From NCBI GenBank assembly GCA_001949185.1, contig BDGG01000006.1, positions 1,361,657-1,425,656 on the forward strand: a DNA stretch of 64,000 bases. Reading direction: 5' to 3'. A program made the position numbers and the translations under genes. Below are positions 44,959 to 56,751 of the stretch, in pieces. The notes under the pieces were generated by a model. It was not told where the DNA came from. It was given only the letters and a program-made list of their open reading frames with translations, and made no database searches. Source of the DNA: Ramazzottius varieornatus (lineage: Eukaryota > Tardigrada > Eutardigrada > Parachela > Ramazzottiidae). Numbering within the stretch: the stretch's first letter is position 1; the number at the start of each line of letters is the position of its first letter.

Positions 44959-47387
44959 CTGTGTCAGTGAAATTGATCCCGTTACTTGAAAAGTCCTGTG
45001 CTTCCACCAAACGAGAATTTACTCCTTCTACTTAATATTATCGGATTCCTCAATCGTTTTTATATACGTTGTATACGGTGGGTCAATGGAAACCTCGGGC
45101 TCCACGAGTCACAGTCAAAATTAAAATGGACTAGGGACGACGAAAATCCTACCTCTACCCTGCTGCACCACCACACTGGTCGTCGGAGAAAACTCAGAGC
45201 TTAGTTGTGCGAACCTTTTTGTACGTATCAATGGTAGTAATCGAGAGCTGCATGAATTCTTCATCCAGTGCTACATGACTTCTGAACTTTCAGATAGTCT
45301 TCTGGGGATCCCAGTCACTTGAACAGAAGTCGTCTAGTATGTCTCGAGAAAAGCTTTTCAACGAGGTTTCCAGACACCGAAAACTTTCAGCGCATGTAAT
45401 AAATTTCCAAAGAAGGGCAGAACACTTCATTATCGATATTTGAAAGACATATTTCAAAAGCTGATGTTGAGAAAAACAGATTTTCCATCTCTGGGTTGTA
45501 CCCCGTGTAGCCTGGTCCGTGACGTTTGCTCATGTCCCCGAGACAACTTCTGGAGACACGGAAATAAATCTGATCATCGTTAAGAGCTAAAATCGTTAAA
45601 CGAGCAGTTGTCTACCATCAACAGACGTGGCACTGAGTTTGGTGGGGTCCGACAGCAGATTTCGGATTTTCCGTACTCTGCTAAATACAATGAAAAAGAC
45701 GGAAAATCGTCATTTGATGAGAGTCACAAGACCTCGAAGTGCCGAATATTTGAGGTTTCACGCATGGCTATGTCAAACCAAAATCTTCGTCACACAGTAA
45801 ACACTTAAACGACCACGCAATTCCGAGCTCTGGGAGTACAAGGGGGGTAGATCACCTTCCGTAGTTTTCAACTGGCTGAAATCATGGGGAGGGGTCAGAT
45901 CGGGCCAATCACCACATGCACGCTTCGCATTTTTCGAGTAAAATGCGCCACTAAGTGGACCAAAGTGCCAGACCTTTTTATTTTTGCTCTGACCACTGGT
46001 CACACAGCATGGAACATACTGGAGCGTCTAAGACGGTACCAATGTACTAGCTCTGTGTCCAATTTTTAAGGAGGCTTTTCGTCAGCCAGCTCTTAAGTAA
46101 AAAATTGGTCTGTCAACTCAAGACACAATCTGGTCAAAAACGAAATAGTCTCTCGAAATTTTCAGAAAGCTGCTAGCCAGTTCACGTCTTTTTTAACTGG
46201 AAGCGACAAAGTTTCCGAAAGCAAACGTGAAAATTTGAGACGAAAAGGTTCGACAGTAACCATTCCGCAAGGCTTTTGGGGTGCGCCGGGTAACCGGGGT
46301 ACCCCGTTGGTCTTTTAAGTGTTGAGCAACTTTCGATCGAGATTCGATGCTTTCGATTTACTAGACTGCTCTCCATAACATGTGGGTTCAGATTTTTCTG
46401 ACCAAGTCCCCTGATCACTGGGTGGCTCAAGAGCAGAACGAGATACTAACGATACCAACTGCTCCAACGAGCTTGACCAAGAAGGGCGCCTCGATAGAAC
46501 GCGCGATCCTCCTGGCTTGCTAACACATTCGGAAATCTTCACCACGACCCACTCAATCGTTCACTTTAACGATGCTGCCTCAGCGTGGGCCGTCTGCCTG
46601 TTACCGGGCCAAGCCTACTTCACACAGTTGTAAGCTTATCAATATATTGATGTACGAACACCGGGACACGTAGCGTTACCTGTCATTTCAACCCTTTATG
46701 CGTTGAGTCTGTCGATCGATCCTATTCCTCTAGCCTATCAGGTCGCTGCGTCATGCCCTGGTGGCTCTTCCCAAAGAAAATAACTTTAACCCTTGTAAGG
46801 ACACCAAATTATTTACAATACTGCATGGCTATGGAGATTCAAACTGTTCGCGGGTCGACGAGACACAATAGTGCCAAGGAGCGCTGCGAAAGGAACCTGA
46901 AATTAAACGGACAAGAGTTTCAGCACCACTCATACATGTACCCGTGCCGAAATGGTCTACCAAACTCTCCAGCATAATTCTAGAGAACAACGCACCGCAA
47001 GATCCTTTGTGAAAGTGCAATGCAAGATTAAGAGAAGACACAATATTGGATTTTTTTGCCCAGGAAATGTTTCCTTTTCATTCGGTTAAAATAGTGCAGT
47101 CTACAGTTCACGAATGCGTTGCAATGTACATTCCTGGAGAACAAACTTCTCTCCGGAGGTTCAATAGGATCTAACTGTGTGCCACTTCTATTAGAGAAAG
47201 GCAATTGAGTATCTGAAAAGCGTCCAACTTTAACTGTGCTCATGCTGGGCGTCATCAGCATCTCACATTGCAAAATCTTTCTGAATATCACATGCCACAT
47301 GCCGGCCCAAAGGACCAACTTTGGGCTTTTGTAGCCGCAACATGACTGTCATTATCCCCCTGCCATGAGCAAAATCACGTTATGTAC
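44959..47387. other. No gene recognised between receptor C and the SLC26 remnant
   Basis: This stretch should contain the missing 5' exon of receptor C and the missing 3' exons of the SLC26 gene (remaining TM helices, STAS domain), but none of the frames on the minus strand matches those domains. No repeat boundary was seen either. Confidence 0.4.
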
Positions 47388-48885
47388 CTCTGTAATTTCA
47401 ACACGCTGACAATCTGTGTCTTGCCACCAGTATCGTTCTGGACAGCCGTCCTGGCAATCGACACACTCGAAGGGAAGCAGTGGAAGAACGAACCAAAAAT
47501 CTTGGACAAGCCTTGTGCCTTGAACTCTTGGTTGGGGTCCAGTGCGTAGCTGTTCTTGTTGGCGAACAACGTACCCAGAGTGATACTGATACACAGCGTG
47601 ACGACTGCTATAGCAAAAATGTCGCCTATGACAGCGCCCACATCGAATGGAATCGGCATGCCAGTTGGGATGTGGTGGATGGTGTGGACGCCGTATTTGT
47701 GTTCAAGGTTCAGAAGGTAAGAAATGAGTGTGCCGAAGACGACGACGATGAGTTCGCCGGGTATCGGTATTTTGACCCAGCGCATCACAGCTCGACTAGC
47801 GTTGAGGTGGAGCTTGATGATTACCAGGAAGCCGACGGTAATGAAACCGATGATCATGGTTGGAACGTGGAGCGTGTCAAGCACGGAGAAGAAGTTCACG
47901 TATGTCTGAAAGATACAATGTGAAGCAAGCCTTCAGATACTGGAACCTACTTCGGAAATACCTTGATAAGCTTGAAAGCACCGTAGTAGTCATGAAGTCC
48001 CCTGACACCGAACACCATCTTCAGCTGGTTGGTAAAGACATGGATAGCGGCTCCACATGTGAATCTGGACAGGAGGCAAAACCTTCCTAGCAGAAGAAAA
48101 ATTTGGATGCGGTCTATCTCTTAAGAGACCCACCCTTGGACTAGCTGGTCAGAAAAGTGAACGACAAGTTCACCCGTTCCCAGCAGCCCAGAAGCCAGCT
48201 GACAGCAGCCGACTAGAAGGGCTACTCCTGTGGCGATATGCACTTAATGTTCTTCCGCGATGGTGTACTGAGGAGACCCATTGGCCAACTCGTTGTATTC
48301 GGGATAAACCAACTTGCCGTTAGAGTCTTCAAGAAACAGACCGTATTGTCGGATGATTTTACTGGTCATCAGACTGGTGATGGCGTCCGGACCTATCGCA
48401 GAAATTCTACGTACATTTCATCTTGGTAAAGTTCTCTTTATATGGAAATATCTGCGTCTTCGTACCAAGCGAGCATTGTCGGGAGGAAGACATCAGGAAG
48501 TAGACGAGCAAAGGAAAGAAAGACACGTAGAGTCCAGTAACAGGAGGACACAGTGCGATCAGCGCACACGCCACGCCCTGTGGTGTATTCAGGAGCCCAG
48601 TCGTAAGACCTGTAACATTCTGAATGGTGCTTCTTTTGTCAAGGTTTAAGAGTTTAACAAGCAAGCTTCAATTCGTTAACACCCCACTATCATACGGTAC
48701 TGATATCGCAGTCTACCGTCGCCGTCGGCGACAAAGAAGTAAATTTACTTTTCGAAAACGAGCGAGTTGTGCTTCACTTTTTTGGCAGGACGAAAAAGTC
48801 GGCGAGCAAGTCGGTCCTCCATCGGTACTTCGGTAACCAGTCCGCTACCGGTAGCCACCGACGGACGAAACGAAGAGCACTTCGC
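47388..48885 (-). pseudogene. SLC26-family anion transporter, truncated, with in-frame stop
   Basis: Minus-strand exons: a piece near 48885-48792 (RRWLPVADWLPKYRWRTDLL), 48609-48466 (LLNTPQGVACALIALCPPV and GLYVSFFPLLVYF), 48392-48134, 48064-47962 (FTCGAAIHVFTNQLKMVFGV) and 47905-47388 (IPIPGELIVVVFGTLISYLL; IFGSFFHCFPSSVSIARTAV; NDTGGKTQ). These follow the SLC26/SulP order for the N-terminal half of the membrane domain, which exchanges or conducts anions such as sulfate, chloride or bicarbonate. TAA at 48244-48246 interrupts the third piece between TIAEEH and VHIATGVALL. The first piece has no phase-compatible donor. The last TM helices and the STAS domain were not found. Splice phases otherwise fit, so this is a recently broken gene copy. 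Confidence 0.75.
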
Positions 48886-48899
48886 TCATGAAAATGGCG

Positions 48900-50000
48900 A
48901 TTGCTAAATCTTCGGGTCCGAAATTTCGCCACGTTCTGTTTGATGTTTTGCCATGGTGTTAATGGTGCTCCTGGTTCGCGCAACCCGTTGGCCAAGTCGA
49001 ACCTGTTGCAACGTAAGACTGAACACTGAAATACGTTTGTAGCCGTCACACTGGTTACCTTGTTGGCCTCCAACAAGTACAAGGTAGCAGGGTAACACGT
49101 TCTGGGAATTTTGGCAACTTGTTACACACCAACTGTTTTCCGCATTTAGTGACGCCAATTTAGACGGTCAAGGATAGAGTACTGTATATTCTGTGGCATG
49201 AGATGTACCTGAACCACTCTGCTCATCAAAAAGGTTTCCAGTTTCACCGGTATTGACTCCAATAATCGTTCTATTGTTGGATAGTCAGTCATCTTCTGCC
49301 CTCTCCGAAAAGTCCAACAGCTCTCAACAAGTCGAACAGAAATTTCCAAACTTGTCGTCTCGGCCCGTCGGCCTGCCAGACTTGTTACCGAACCACGTCA
49401 TACTTGTTGGAGGACCCTTCAGGCTCGTTGTGGGATTCCTTGAAGTTGTCACCGGACCCGTCCATCTTACTACTATAGCCACACGCTGCCTTACGTCGTT
49501 TTTTTTGTAGTATGAAAGGGACGTCGCGCGAGTCGGTCTACCGTTTTACAGTGCGAGCTGGACTAATCCTCGTCCCTCATAGACCGATGCATCGCAGCAC
49601 CGGTTGGAAGAAAGCTGATTGCGGCCTGTTGCCGTCAGGAGCTAGTCAGGACTGTATCTCTGAGGTGTGAAGAACGGCTCCTGTGCTGCTTACCTTTTTT
49701 CTTCGTTTCTCATCAGATGGGCTCGTCTAACAACAAGATAAATATTTACGGTAACAGATTCCAGGGATCCGGTAACAAGCTTGAAGGGCCGAGGATAAAA
49801 CTCCAGCTCATCGGTAACAAACCAGACGTAATCTGTAACAAGTTGTAAACTTTTTAAACACAATGTACTGGTTGCAGGCGTAACCAAAACTCCAACCTTC
49901 AACAAGGTAACAAGTTTGCCGGCTACACGTGTCTCGAGAATGCAACCCATACCATCTGCCAGTTACAGTCAGATCAACCCACAAGTAAAAAACTGTCAGG
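48900..50000. repeat. Degenerate inverted-repeat region
   Basis: The segment 49381-49460 (CCTTCAGGCTCGTTGTGGGATTCC region) resembles the complement of 49726-49850 (CCTTCAAGCTTGTTACCGGATCC when read inverted), both rich in GTTACC/GGTAAC motifs. Related fragments occur around 48970-49100. No coding frame belongs to it. It may be a decayed fold-back element next to the 5' end of the SLC26 remnant. Confidence 0.4.
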
Positions 50001-50338
50001 TAGCAAATCTGTGATCGGGTTTCACCTTGGTTGATCGTATACAACGCGGTTGATCTAAAGGCGAGCGTCAGGTAGCGCCGACGTAGTTGCAGGATTGCGA
50101 GATGCATGATATTGTCGACGACAAAAACATGGACTTTCTCCGACATTTTCAGCGTTGGACAAACGGAAAATCGCTGGCAAACACTTCAAGATTTCAGTCT
50201 GTATCAGTCATCACGGCAGACTAGAAGGGAGATCAGAGATCCGAGAACGACGATCGAACTATGTTTCGCTGCAGACGGAAAATTCCGAACTAACAGTGTT
50301 TAAACAAGCGAGAAATTTGAGGAAACAATAGTTTTTTG

Positions 50339-50944
50339 GTCGGAACCATTGAGTGTTTGCGCATTTTTGTGATAAATTTTCGGATTCGTTGTTTATTTGC
50401 CTGAAGCTGTCCCACAATTTGAGTTTTGATAGTTGTTCAACGAGTTCTGAGTTCGAGTCCGGTGGATTTCAGCAAGCGCAAAACTGAGCCGTGCATGACG
50501 CACTAATCGCCTTCGTTTTCTAGTGACGGCGCTGGCAGAAATACGATAAAATACGGTACGATATTTTCGATAAAGTATTCGCGGATATCGTATCGTGCTT
50601 TTCGATATCTCTGCCATATCGATATTTCGATATCGATATTTCCTGGATATCGTGTTTCCGTTATATCCAGTTTTATTGCTTCGATTGACATGTATTGATG
50701 TTTCAAACGATGTTTCAAACGATGTTCCCGCGGGGCCGGAAAACATGGTTTTACTAATATTCCAACAGCTTTTGGACCTCGGGAAGGGAGATGTTTCATA
50801 AATTAGAGACCTGGGCCGCAGGTCCAGAAGTACGCTGTATCTGCACTGCGTTAGCTCACAGGCCGCTGCACGCTGCGGTGAGCTGCACAGATTTATCGCA
50901 AAAATATTTATCACAAAAATGCGCAAACACTCAATGGTTCCGAC
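50339..50944. mobile_element. Fold-back element with 38-bp inverted repeats
   Basis: GTCGGAACCATTGAGTGTTT at 50339-50358, continuing to 50376, is exactly mirrored at 50907-50944, and weaker similarity continues outside. The interior (50520-50660) is dense in CGATA/TATCG motifs. No transposase is present, so this would be a non-autonomous element; the family is unknown. Confidence 0.65.
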
Positions 50945-52080
50945 AAAACTAAACACGCCTGTGAAACTGCGCCGCAGGTCGCGACCAAATCTGTTGCAAC
51001 TGCGCTGCGTACCGGTAGATGAGACCAGTCTTGCGGAGCTATTTAGCTCGTTTAGCTCATTTCGCCTTTCTTCTACGAGGTTTTTACAAAAAGCTCATCC
51101 AGGCTCGTGCGCTGCACAACCCTGTTTTGCGTTTTCGTAGGAAAAAAGACAGATTTAGCTCGCGAGCTAAAACGAGCTAGATAGCTCCGCAGCTCTGGAT
51201 TAGACTAAATTTACGGAAAAATCAGCAGTTTATGTGGTCCAGTTGACAAGCGCAGTCGTAAGACTTGAAAAGCTGGGTACTCTCTCGTTTACTTGCCCTG
51301 CGCTCTGAGCCTTGACGCGGCCCGCCGCGCTTCGCTGCACATGTTCTGCCAATCCCACGCTGTAACTGCGCTGCTGCGAAGTGTAGTTGCAGAGCGGCGC
51401 AGCACAGCACACGCGGCCCGATCCGGTCTCTAGCTTAAATCGACTGTGCTTCTGATCGAGCCCGCCATGGAACAAGTGTAGCAGTCTGGAATTTTTCGGT
51501 TTGGTGGTCGAAATCTGCCAATTTTGCACCTTTTGCGGTCAAATTTACTGATGTGCTGCTAAATAGGGTCTGCCAGAGCGGGGGACATAGCTTCAACCGG
51601 TTGTTGATTGCGTTTCGCTGACCAATAGGTAGGGCAGATATGGTATACGTCATTTGTACATGGTATATAGTACGTAATGCGTAATTTAATGTACGTAAAG
51701 TGAATGTATTTCACTGCAAAAACCTGGACGACGTGGTTTGAACCCAGTCTATGTGTGGTTGGACTCTTCATTGCGTGTACATCACTCATCATCTGGTTCG
51801 ACTACCTTTTTCATCAGTTTGTGCTTCTGGCAGGCCGTGTCCAAGTGGTGGCCCCCTTTGGCAGCATTTGTATGGTCGAAACTCGCAAAACTGAACCATC
51901 GAAACATCGAAATATATTCGATATCTGCCGATGCCATATTAGCCAATATCTCATCGAACTTGCGATATTCTTCCGCTATCTGTATTCAATACGACATTTT
52001 CACGATACAGTATCGCAGTGGTATCGATCTATATATCGATACGATACGATACGATACGATGATATCTTACTTTTGCCAGC
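50520..52080. repeat. Pair of inverted CGATA-rich blocks
   Basis: The block 50520-50660 starts GGCGCTGGCAGAAATACGAT and 51900-52085 ends ATCTTACTTTTGCCAGCACT. When one is inverted both read GCTGGCA(A/G)AA..followed by runs of CGATA/TATCG. The right block includes five direct TACGA units at 52035-52061. They may be the ends of one 1.56-kb element, or two insertions of a CGATA-rich family in opposite orientation. Confidence 0.5.
51032..51191. mobile_element. MITE-like palindrome rich in AGCTCG
   Basis: TGCGGAGCTATTTAGCTCGT at 51032-51051 is mirrored by the complement of sequence ending at 51191 (..GAGCTAGATAGCTCCGCA), about 28 bp per arm with few mismatches; total about 160 bp. No coding content. 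It lies between the two CGATA-rich blocks. Confidence 0.6.
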
Positions 52081-52671
52081 ACTATCCAATTAGCACAGCG
52101 ACTACCTGCGATAATACAGGGTGTGCCGGTCTGCCCTATAAGTTGGTACGATTTTGGTCTTGAGTAAAAGAAGCAGTGCTTGCACCTCTTCGAGAATTCG
52201 TTTCCAGCGACGTCCAGCTATAAAAAACATTGTGTGAAATTCTTGTCGAGGTGTCGTGCTCCAGAAGGAGGATACCGGGGAAAACGCGAACTACGGTAGG
52301 TGGAGATCAACTGAGTGGGTAAGCAAAATTTACGGCGTATGTCTTTGGACAATAATCAAACGATCAGTGATTTGTTGGGGAGCCCTCCACAAAACTTCAA
52401 GACGAAGGCATGCTCTATCCAGTGAACTGGATTCTGGAAGTTTATAGCTAGAAGCGACTTTACCATGAATTTTCAAATTCGCTCGAACTTGTAGGGAACA
52501 CCCTGCATACCAAGAATGGCAGAGTGTTGGTAGTAAGCGGTTAGTGTACGTTCCGAAAGCTGTTTACATGTGTATAAATTCTAAGTGTCTTGCATGCCGA
52601 TTTAAGAATCAAAAAACGACACGAGAAGTTTCTCTTGAATACAGCGAATCAACAGTAAGCTGCTAACGAAG

Positions 52672-55230
52672 TTACGCAGAGCGGCGGAAAAACTTCAACA
52701 TAGCTCGTCGAACATCTGTTAACGTCATAGTGAAAAGTATGGGATCCATTACAGACGGGACAGCTAGCATCAAATTGAACGGAGCCAACACGGAAGGGAT
52801 GTCTATCTGCGTAATGAACCACCAGGTAACGTAGACTTGCTGAGGCGTGTGAAAAAGTAGGACACAAGTCGTCATCAGCGTCAACACCAGGAAGCGTTGT
52901 CCACAGAACGGCCTTCGTCGTTTTTGTCTGACCTTCCCAGTTGTGGACCGCGTTGCTCGGGAAGCCCGCGTGGCTTCGTTCGTGATCCCGATGGAGGTGC
53001 CTCCGGTTCCGTACTGGGGAAAAATGGTGGACACTTCCATCCTGACTCTTCCCCTTCTAACCACCGACCCTAAATGAAATCGGCAGAAAGTAACCGTAAC
53101 TTGCAAGAATTTCGATCTGATGCAAGGCATATGAGCAGATGAAGTGACACAGATCATTCACTTTGGTGACGGACGTCTACATTGTTATTAAGGCCATTAT
53201 GGACGATGGACTCCATTAACAGGAAAACAATTTTATCTGAGGAAGCTGTGACAAATTTCGATATCTAGACTGCTAACAGGGTAAACAGAAAACTTGCAGA
53301 GGATGCTCAAGTGGGTTGGAACACCCACCGTTGTTCATATTTCGGCAAAATAAAAAATTGATTGAAAGTCGTCGATTCCGCCTAACATTTGAGGCGTCAG
53401 TCCGATATGCCTTAAAGTTTTTGATGAGGTGGATCGGAGGAATTCCAGACACATGCATCCGATTTGAATCAGGAAGTCTAAAACTGAGCGCAGGAGAAAT
53501 CGGTAAAAGCTTTGGAGCCTTCCAGCTGCCCCGTTTTCTGACCGATTTTGCTGGAGCGGATGCATGTTCCGGGGACATAACCCAACTTAGAAAATCCGAC
53601 TGAAAAAACCTAGATTTCGTCAACGATGCAGCAGATTTGGTCATAAAACTGAATCTGATATATACGAGCTTACGCGTGCATAATTACTCCACAAACGGAT
53701 CGCTCAAGCAAACGAACATCTATATTCCACCTAAGGCGTTAAGACTTGAAGTGTGCGCAGGTTCTTGATTTATCCCCCCCCCCGGAATTTCAGGTACGAC
53801 TGCACTGGGAGTTTTGACCAGTCACTTTTCAACCGTACCTGTTCTCAAACCCGAGGCTTATTGCCTCTCCTCACTCTACAAATTTGTATGGATAACTGAC
53901 CGACAAACGGGATTTTGGAATTCCAAGTTTTCGCGATGACGTTTTGGAAAAGGAAAATAATCATATAGGAATATCAAGAATTCTTTTCCTGTTTTCTATT
54001 CCAAGGGCAGGTGGCCTGGAATTTTAAACATCGCTGACATAGCAGTAATGCCAAACAGCGGTGGCGCTGTCGTCGAACGAGACTTCCGGCGCTGGGTCTT
54101 CGAATCGAGTCTGCGGGCCCACCGTGATCGATTTGATATCGGATCAAAATTTACATGGTACCGAAAAACTCGGCTTATGTTCTAATACCAATACCTCTTT
54201 TGCAAGAATAACCGCTAATTTCCGAAAACTAAACGTCCATACTGCCCTTGACCAAACGTGTGTGCCCCATGGTAGGAAAATCTTGTTCAGTTTGTGCCAC
54301 GTGGCACACGTCTCCGTTGTTACTGGCTACAGCCGTGCGCCACTTGAAAATACCAAATTGGGGACTTTCTTTGTTCATTCAGGTTACTGACATTTCTTGT
54401 CTCACTGGTGGAAAGAGTGCGACACTTGGAAACAAAATCTAGATCAGTTCATCTGCCCATTTTCAATGTGTCATCGACTTGCGCTTTTAACCTTCGTCCT
54501 CCTCGGAAAGCCTTGCGGCTGGTTGTACTCTTGCATTTTTCAGCAAGGTGGGTGAATTTCTCGTTGCGGTTTTGTAGACAATGAAGAAATAGTTAAGAGC
54601 AATGAGCATCAGTGGTACGTCAAAGTTCAGTATTTGAGTCGATTCTCCCCAGTCAAGTTGCTCTGCGACGTTGAACTGGCATCCGTCAGTCTCAAGTGGA
54701 GGTCTATAGTACAGTGCGTCGAGGACCACACCCGGAAACAGACATGCATGAAGGTAGACCCACATACCCACACAAATCTTGATCGCCAAAGAACGGCTAT
54801 GGGTGGTCCGGTAGGACATCGGAAAGGTCACTGCCCATAAACGGTTTAGGATGATAAGAAGGTGGCAGTTACCCATGGAAGCGTTGAGCACGAAGAAGCC
54901 GTACAGGTACAGAGTGCAGACATGAGTTCCCAACCACCAGTGATTACCGTTTACTTGACGGAAGATATCCAGCGGGTAGAAAAGGAATAAGTTGGATGAG
55001 TTAGCTAACAACAAGTTGATCAGATAAACGTTGAAAGGAGTAATCAACGTGCTGCGGTTCCTGATGAAGACAAGAAGCGCGGTGGAGTTAGTGATGATAC
55101 CGGCGGCTGTGATGATAAGGGACAATAAGGAAGCATAATCCCAGTGAGGGCCAGTACCGGCTGAGGTTTCATTACTGCTGATATTGTTAGAACAGGAAAA
55201 GTTTCTGGACGAGATATCGTTTGGCGACAT
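52672..55230 (-). CDS. Rhodopsin-class G-protein-coupled receptor
   Basis: Two exons, 55230-54492 and 53069-52672, join in phase (donor GAAG|GTTAAA, acceptor CATTTAG); about 378 aa. N terminus with N-glycosylation sites (NFS, NIS, NET); TM1 (LSLIITAAGIITNSTALLVF); TM2 after PFNVYLINLLLAN; W..G...C motif at TM3 (HWWLGTHVCTLYLYGFFVL); NRLWAV at the end of TM3 where most class A receptors have DRYxAV; TM4 (IKICVGMWVYLHACLFPGVV); TM5 (VPLMLIALNYFFIVY); TM6 (RFLVLTLMTTCVLLFHTP); TM7 ending MDPILF in place of NPxxY. It would be a plasma-membrane receptor of unknown ligand, part of a lineage-specific family with the pseudogene at 56.8-58.1 kb. The 1.4-kb intron contains only short unassigned frames. 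Confidence 0.8.
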
Positions 55231-56751
55231 GTTTACGAGTTAGCTGACATAGAGAAACGTTCCAAGTCTGACATACGAACCTTTCGTGAGGTCTGGAACC
55301 CTTCTACCCATGTGAGAAATCGAAGGTGTGGCTGCAGACGACAGTCTGGGGTGATGATGTAATTGGGCGGAAGTGCTGCTTGGACTGTAAAAGCATGTCT
55401 TGTTGCGTCTGCGTGACCGAATGCTTTCATAAACCTGACTTTGAGTTAATAAACTCCATCCTTACATACCGGACTGTTTCGCTTATCAGATTAGTTGCAT
55501 GCTTGAGTCTCTGGTACAATGACATGCGCTCCTGTCACCTGGAGCGTGTTCGATCCTGTTGAGAAACTCCCTAAATCAAGGAGGCACGAAAGGTTCTCGA
55601 TCGGAGAAGTGCATTGATTACTGGTCTAATCACCAAGAAGTGCGTTTGATCTGTCCTGAAATTCGGCTATCGGATGTCGCCGCCCAGTTGGCACAAACCC
55701 TTTCACCTTTCCATTAAATCCAGCAGTTAAGAAGGACTTCTGTTGTAGTTATACTATATAAAGTCCGAGGGTGCCAAGTGACCATCACCCAATAATTAGG
55801 GCGTTCTTGACCGAGTACTTGCTCAACGTCGAAACTAGTTTTCTTGGTTTAATATCCTCTTTGCCACCTCTTGAAAAACTACTGGCCAGATACCAGCTTA
55901 CCTTAAACCGCATTTGGCATGGAACCGGGCCGCATATGAAGCGTAAACTGCTGCCAACTTTTGCAAGTTTCAGGTTTTCTTAGTCTCAGTATTTCTCAGT
56001 CAACTATTCAGGCAGTATCTTTGCCGCAGAGGAGGGTTTCCCGGCAGAGGGGCTAAATTTTATACTTTTAATTCACGTGCCAAGTTTCTTTGGCTTTTCT
56101 GTGATGTTTTTCGGGTTCGAATGACAAGCTACATGGTTCTACATGCGTTGTAATTCGATTAGGGCACGAAAACCGAATATGAAATCGCATTTTGTTCGGG
56201 ACAAAGTGTTTTGCTCACCGGAAGTAATACTTATTGACTGTCCTAAACCATTTCTCAACCGACGTGGATGTGCTATATTTCAGTGGAAGCAACCTGAAAG
56301 TGAAGAGTGTGAAGGACTGGTTGAAAAATAATCGGTTGTCTCAGCTGGATTATACAGAAAACATAATTAATAGCATCACTTTGTACAGCATGCGCGAAAC
56401 GAGCGTCTCTGTGGGAAAATTATATCCAGCACTAGACTACATGCCTCATTGAAAAAAGTCTCCATTATTCAGATATCGATTTAGTGACAGGTTAGTATAT
56501 GACTATAATCCGCTTTTCGTGTTCGACATTGGACAAACTATTAGAGCCTCCCTCGAGGCCGATTCTTGCCTGCCAAGTAAATATCCTACTATGCAGACGT
56601 AGCTAAGTCATCATAGTAGTACATGTACTATATGTCGCAGCGTTCTTTGGAACTGGGAACGAGAACGAGAGATTTAGGGATGCCGAGAGGTGGACAGGGG
56701 AAACCGAGCGTGGGGAAATGGTGGGACCACTCATGACGTCACTCGGAAGCT
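55231..56751. other. Intergenic stretch between GPCR paralogues
   Basis: Short frames only, none with a recognisable domain. No repeats stand out. It should contain the promoter of the GPCR ending at 52672 and the 3' flank of the pseudogene. Confidence 0.4.

Noticed and set aside
50393-50956. 187-codon minus-strand frame
   Set aside because: It spans a fold-back element and a CGATA-rich repeat; the translation is repeat-derived (ISRKYRYRN etc.).
53273-53644. Overlapping frames on both strands in the GPCR intron
   Set aside because: No recognisable domain; the intron's splice sites join the flanking GPCR exons in phase without them.
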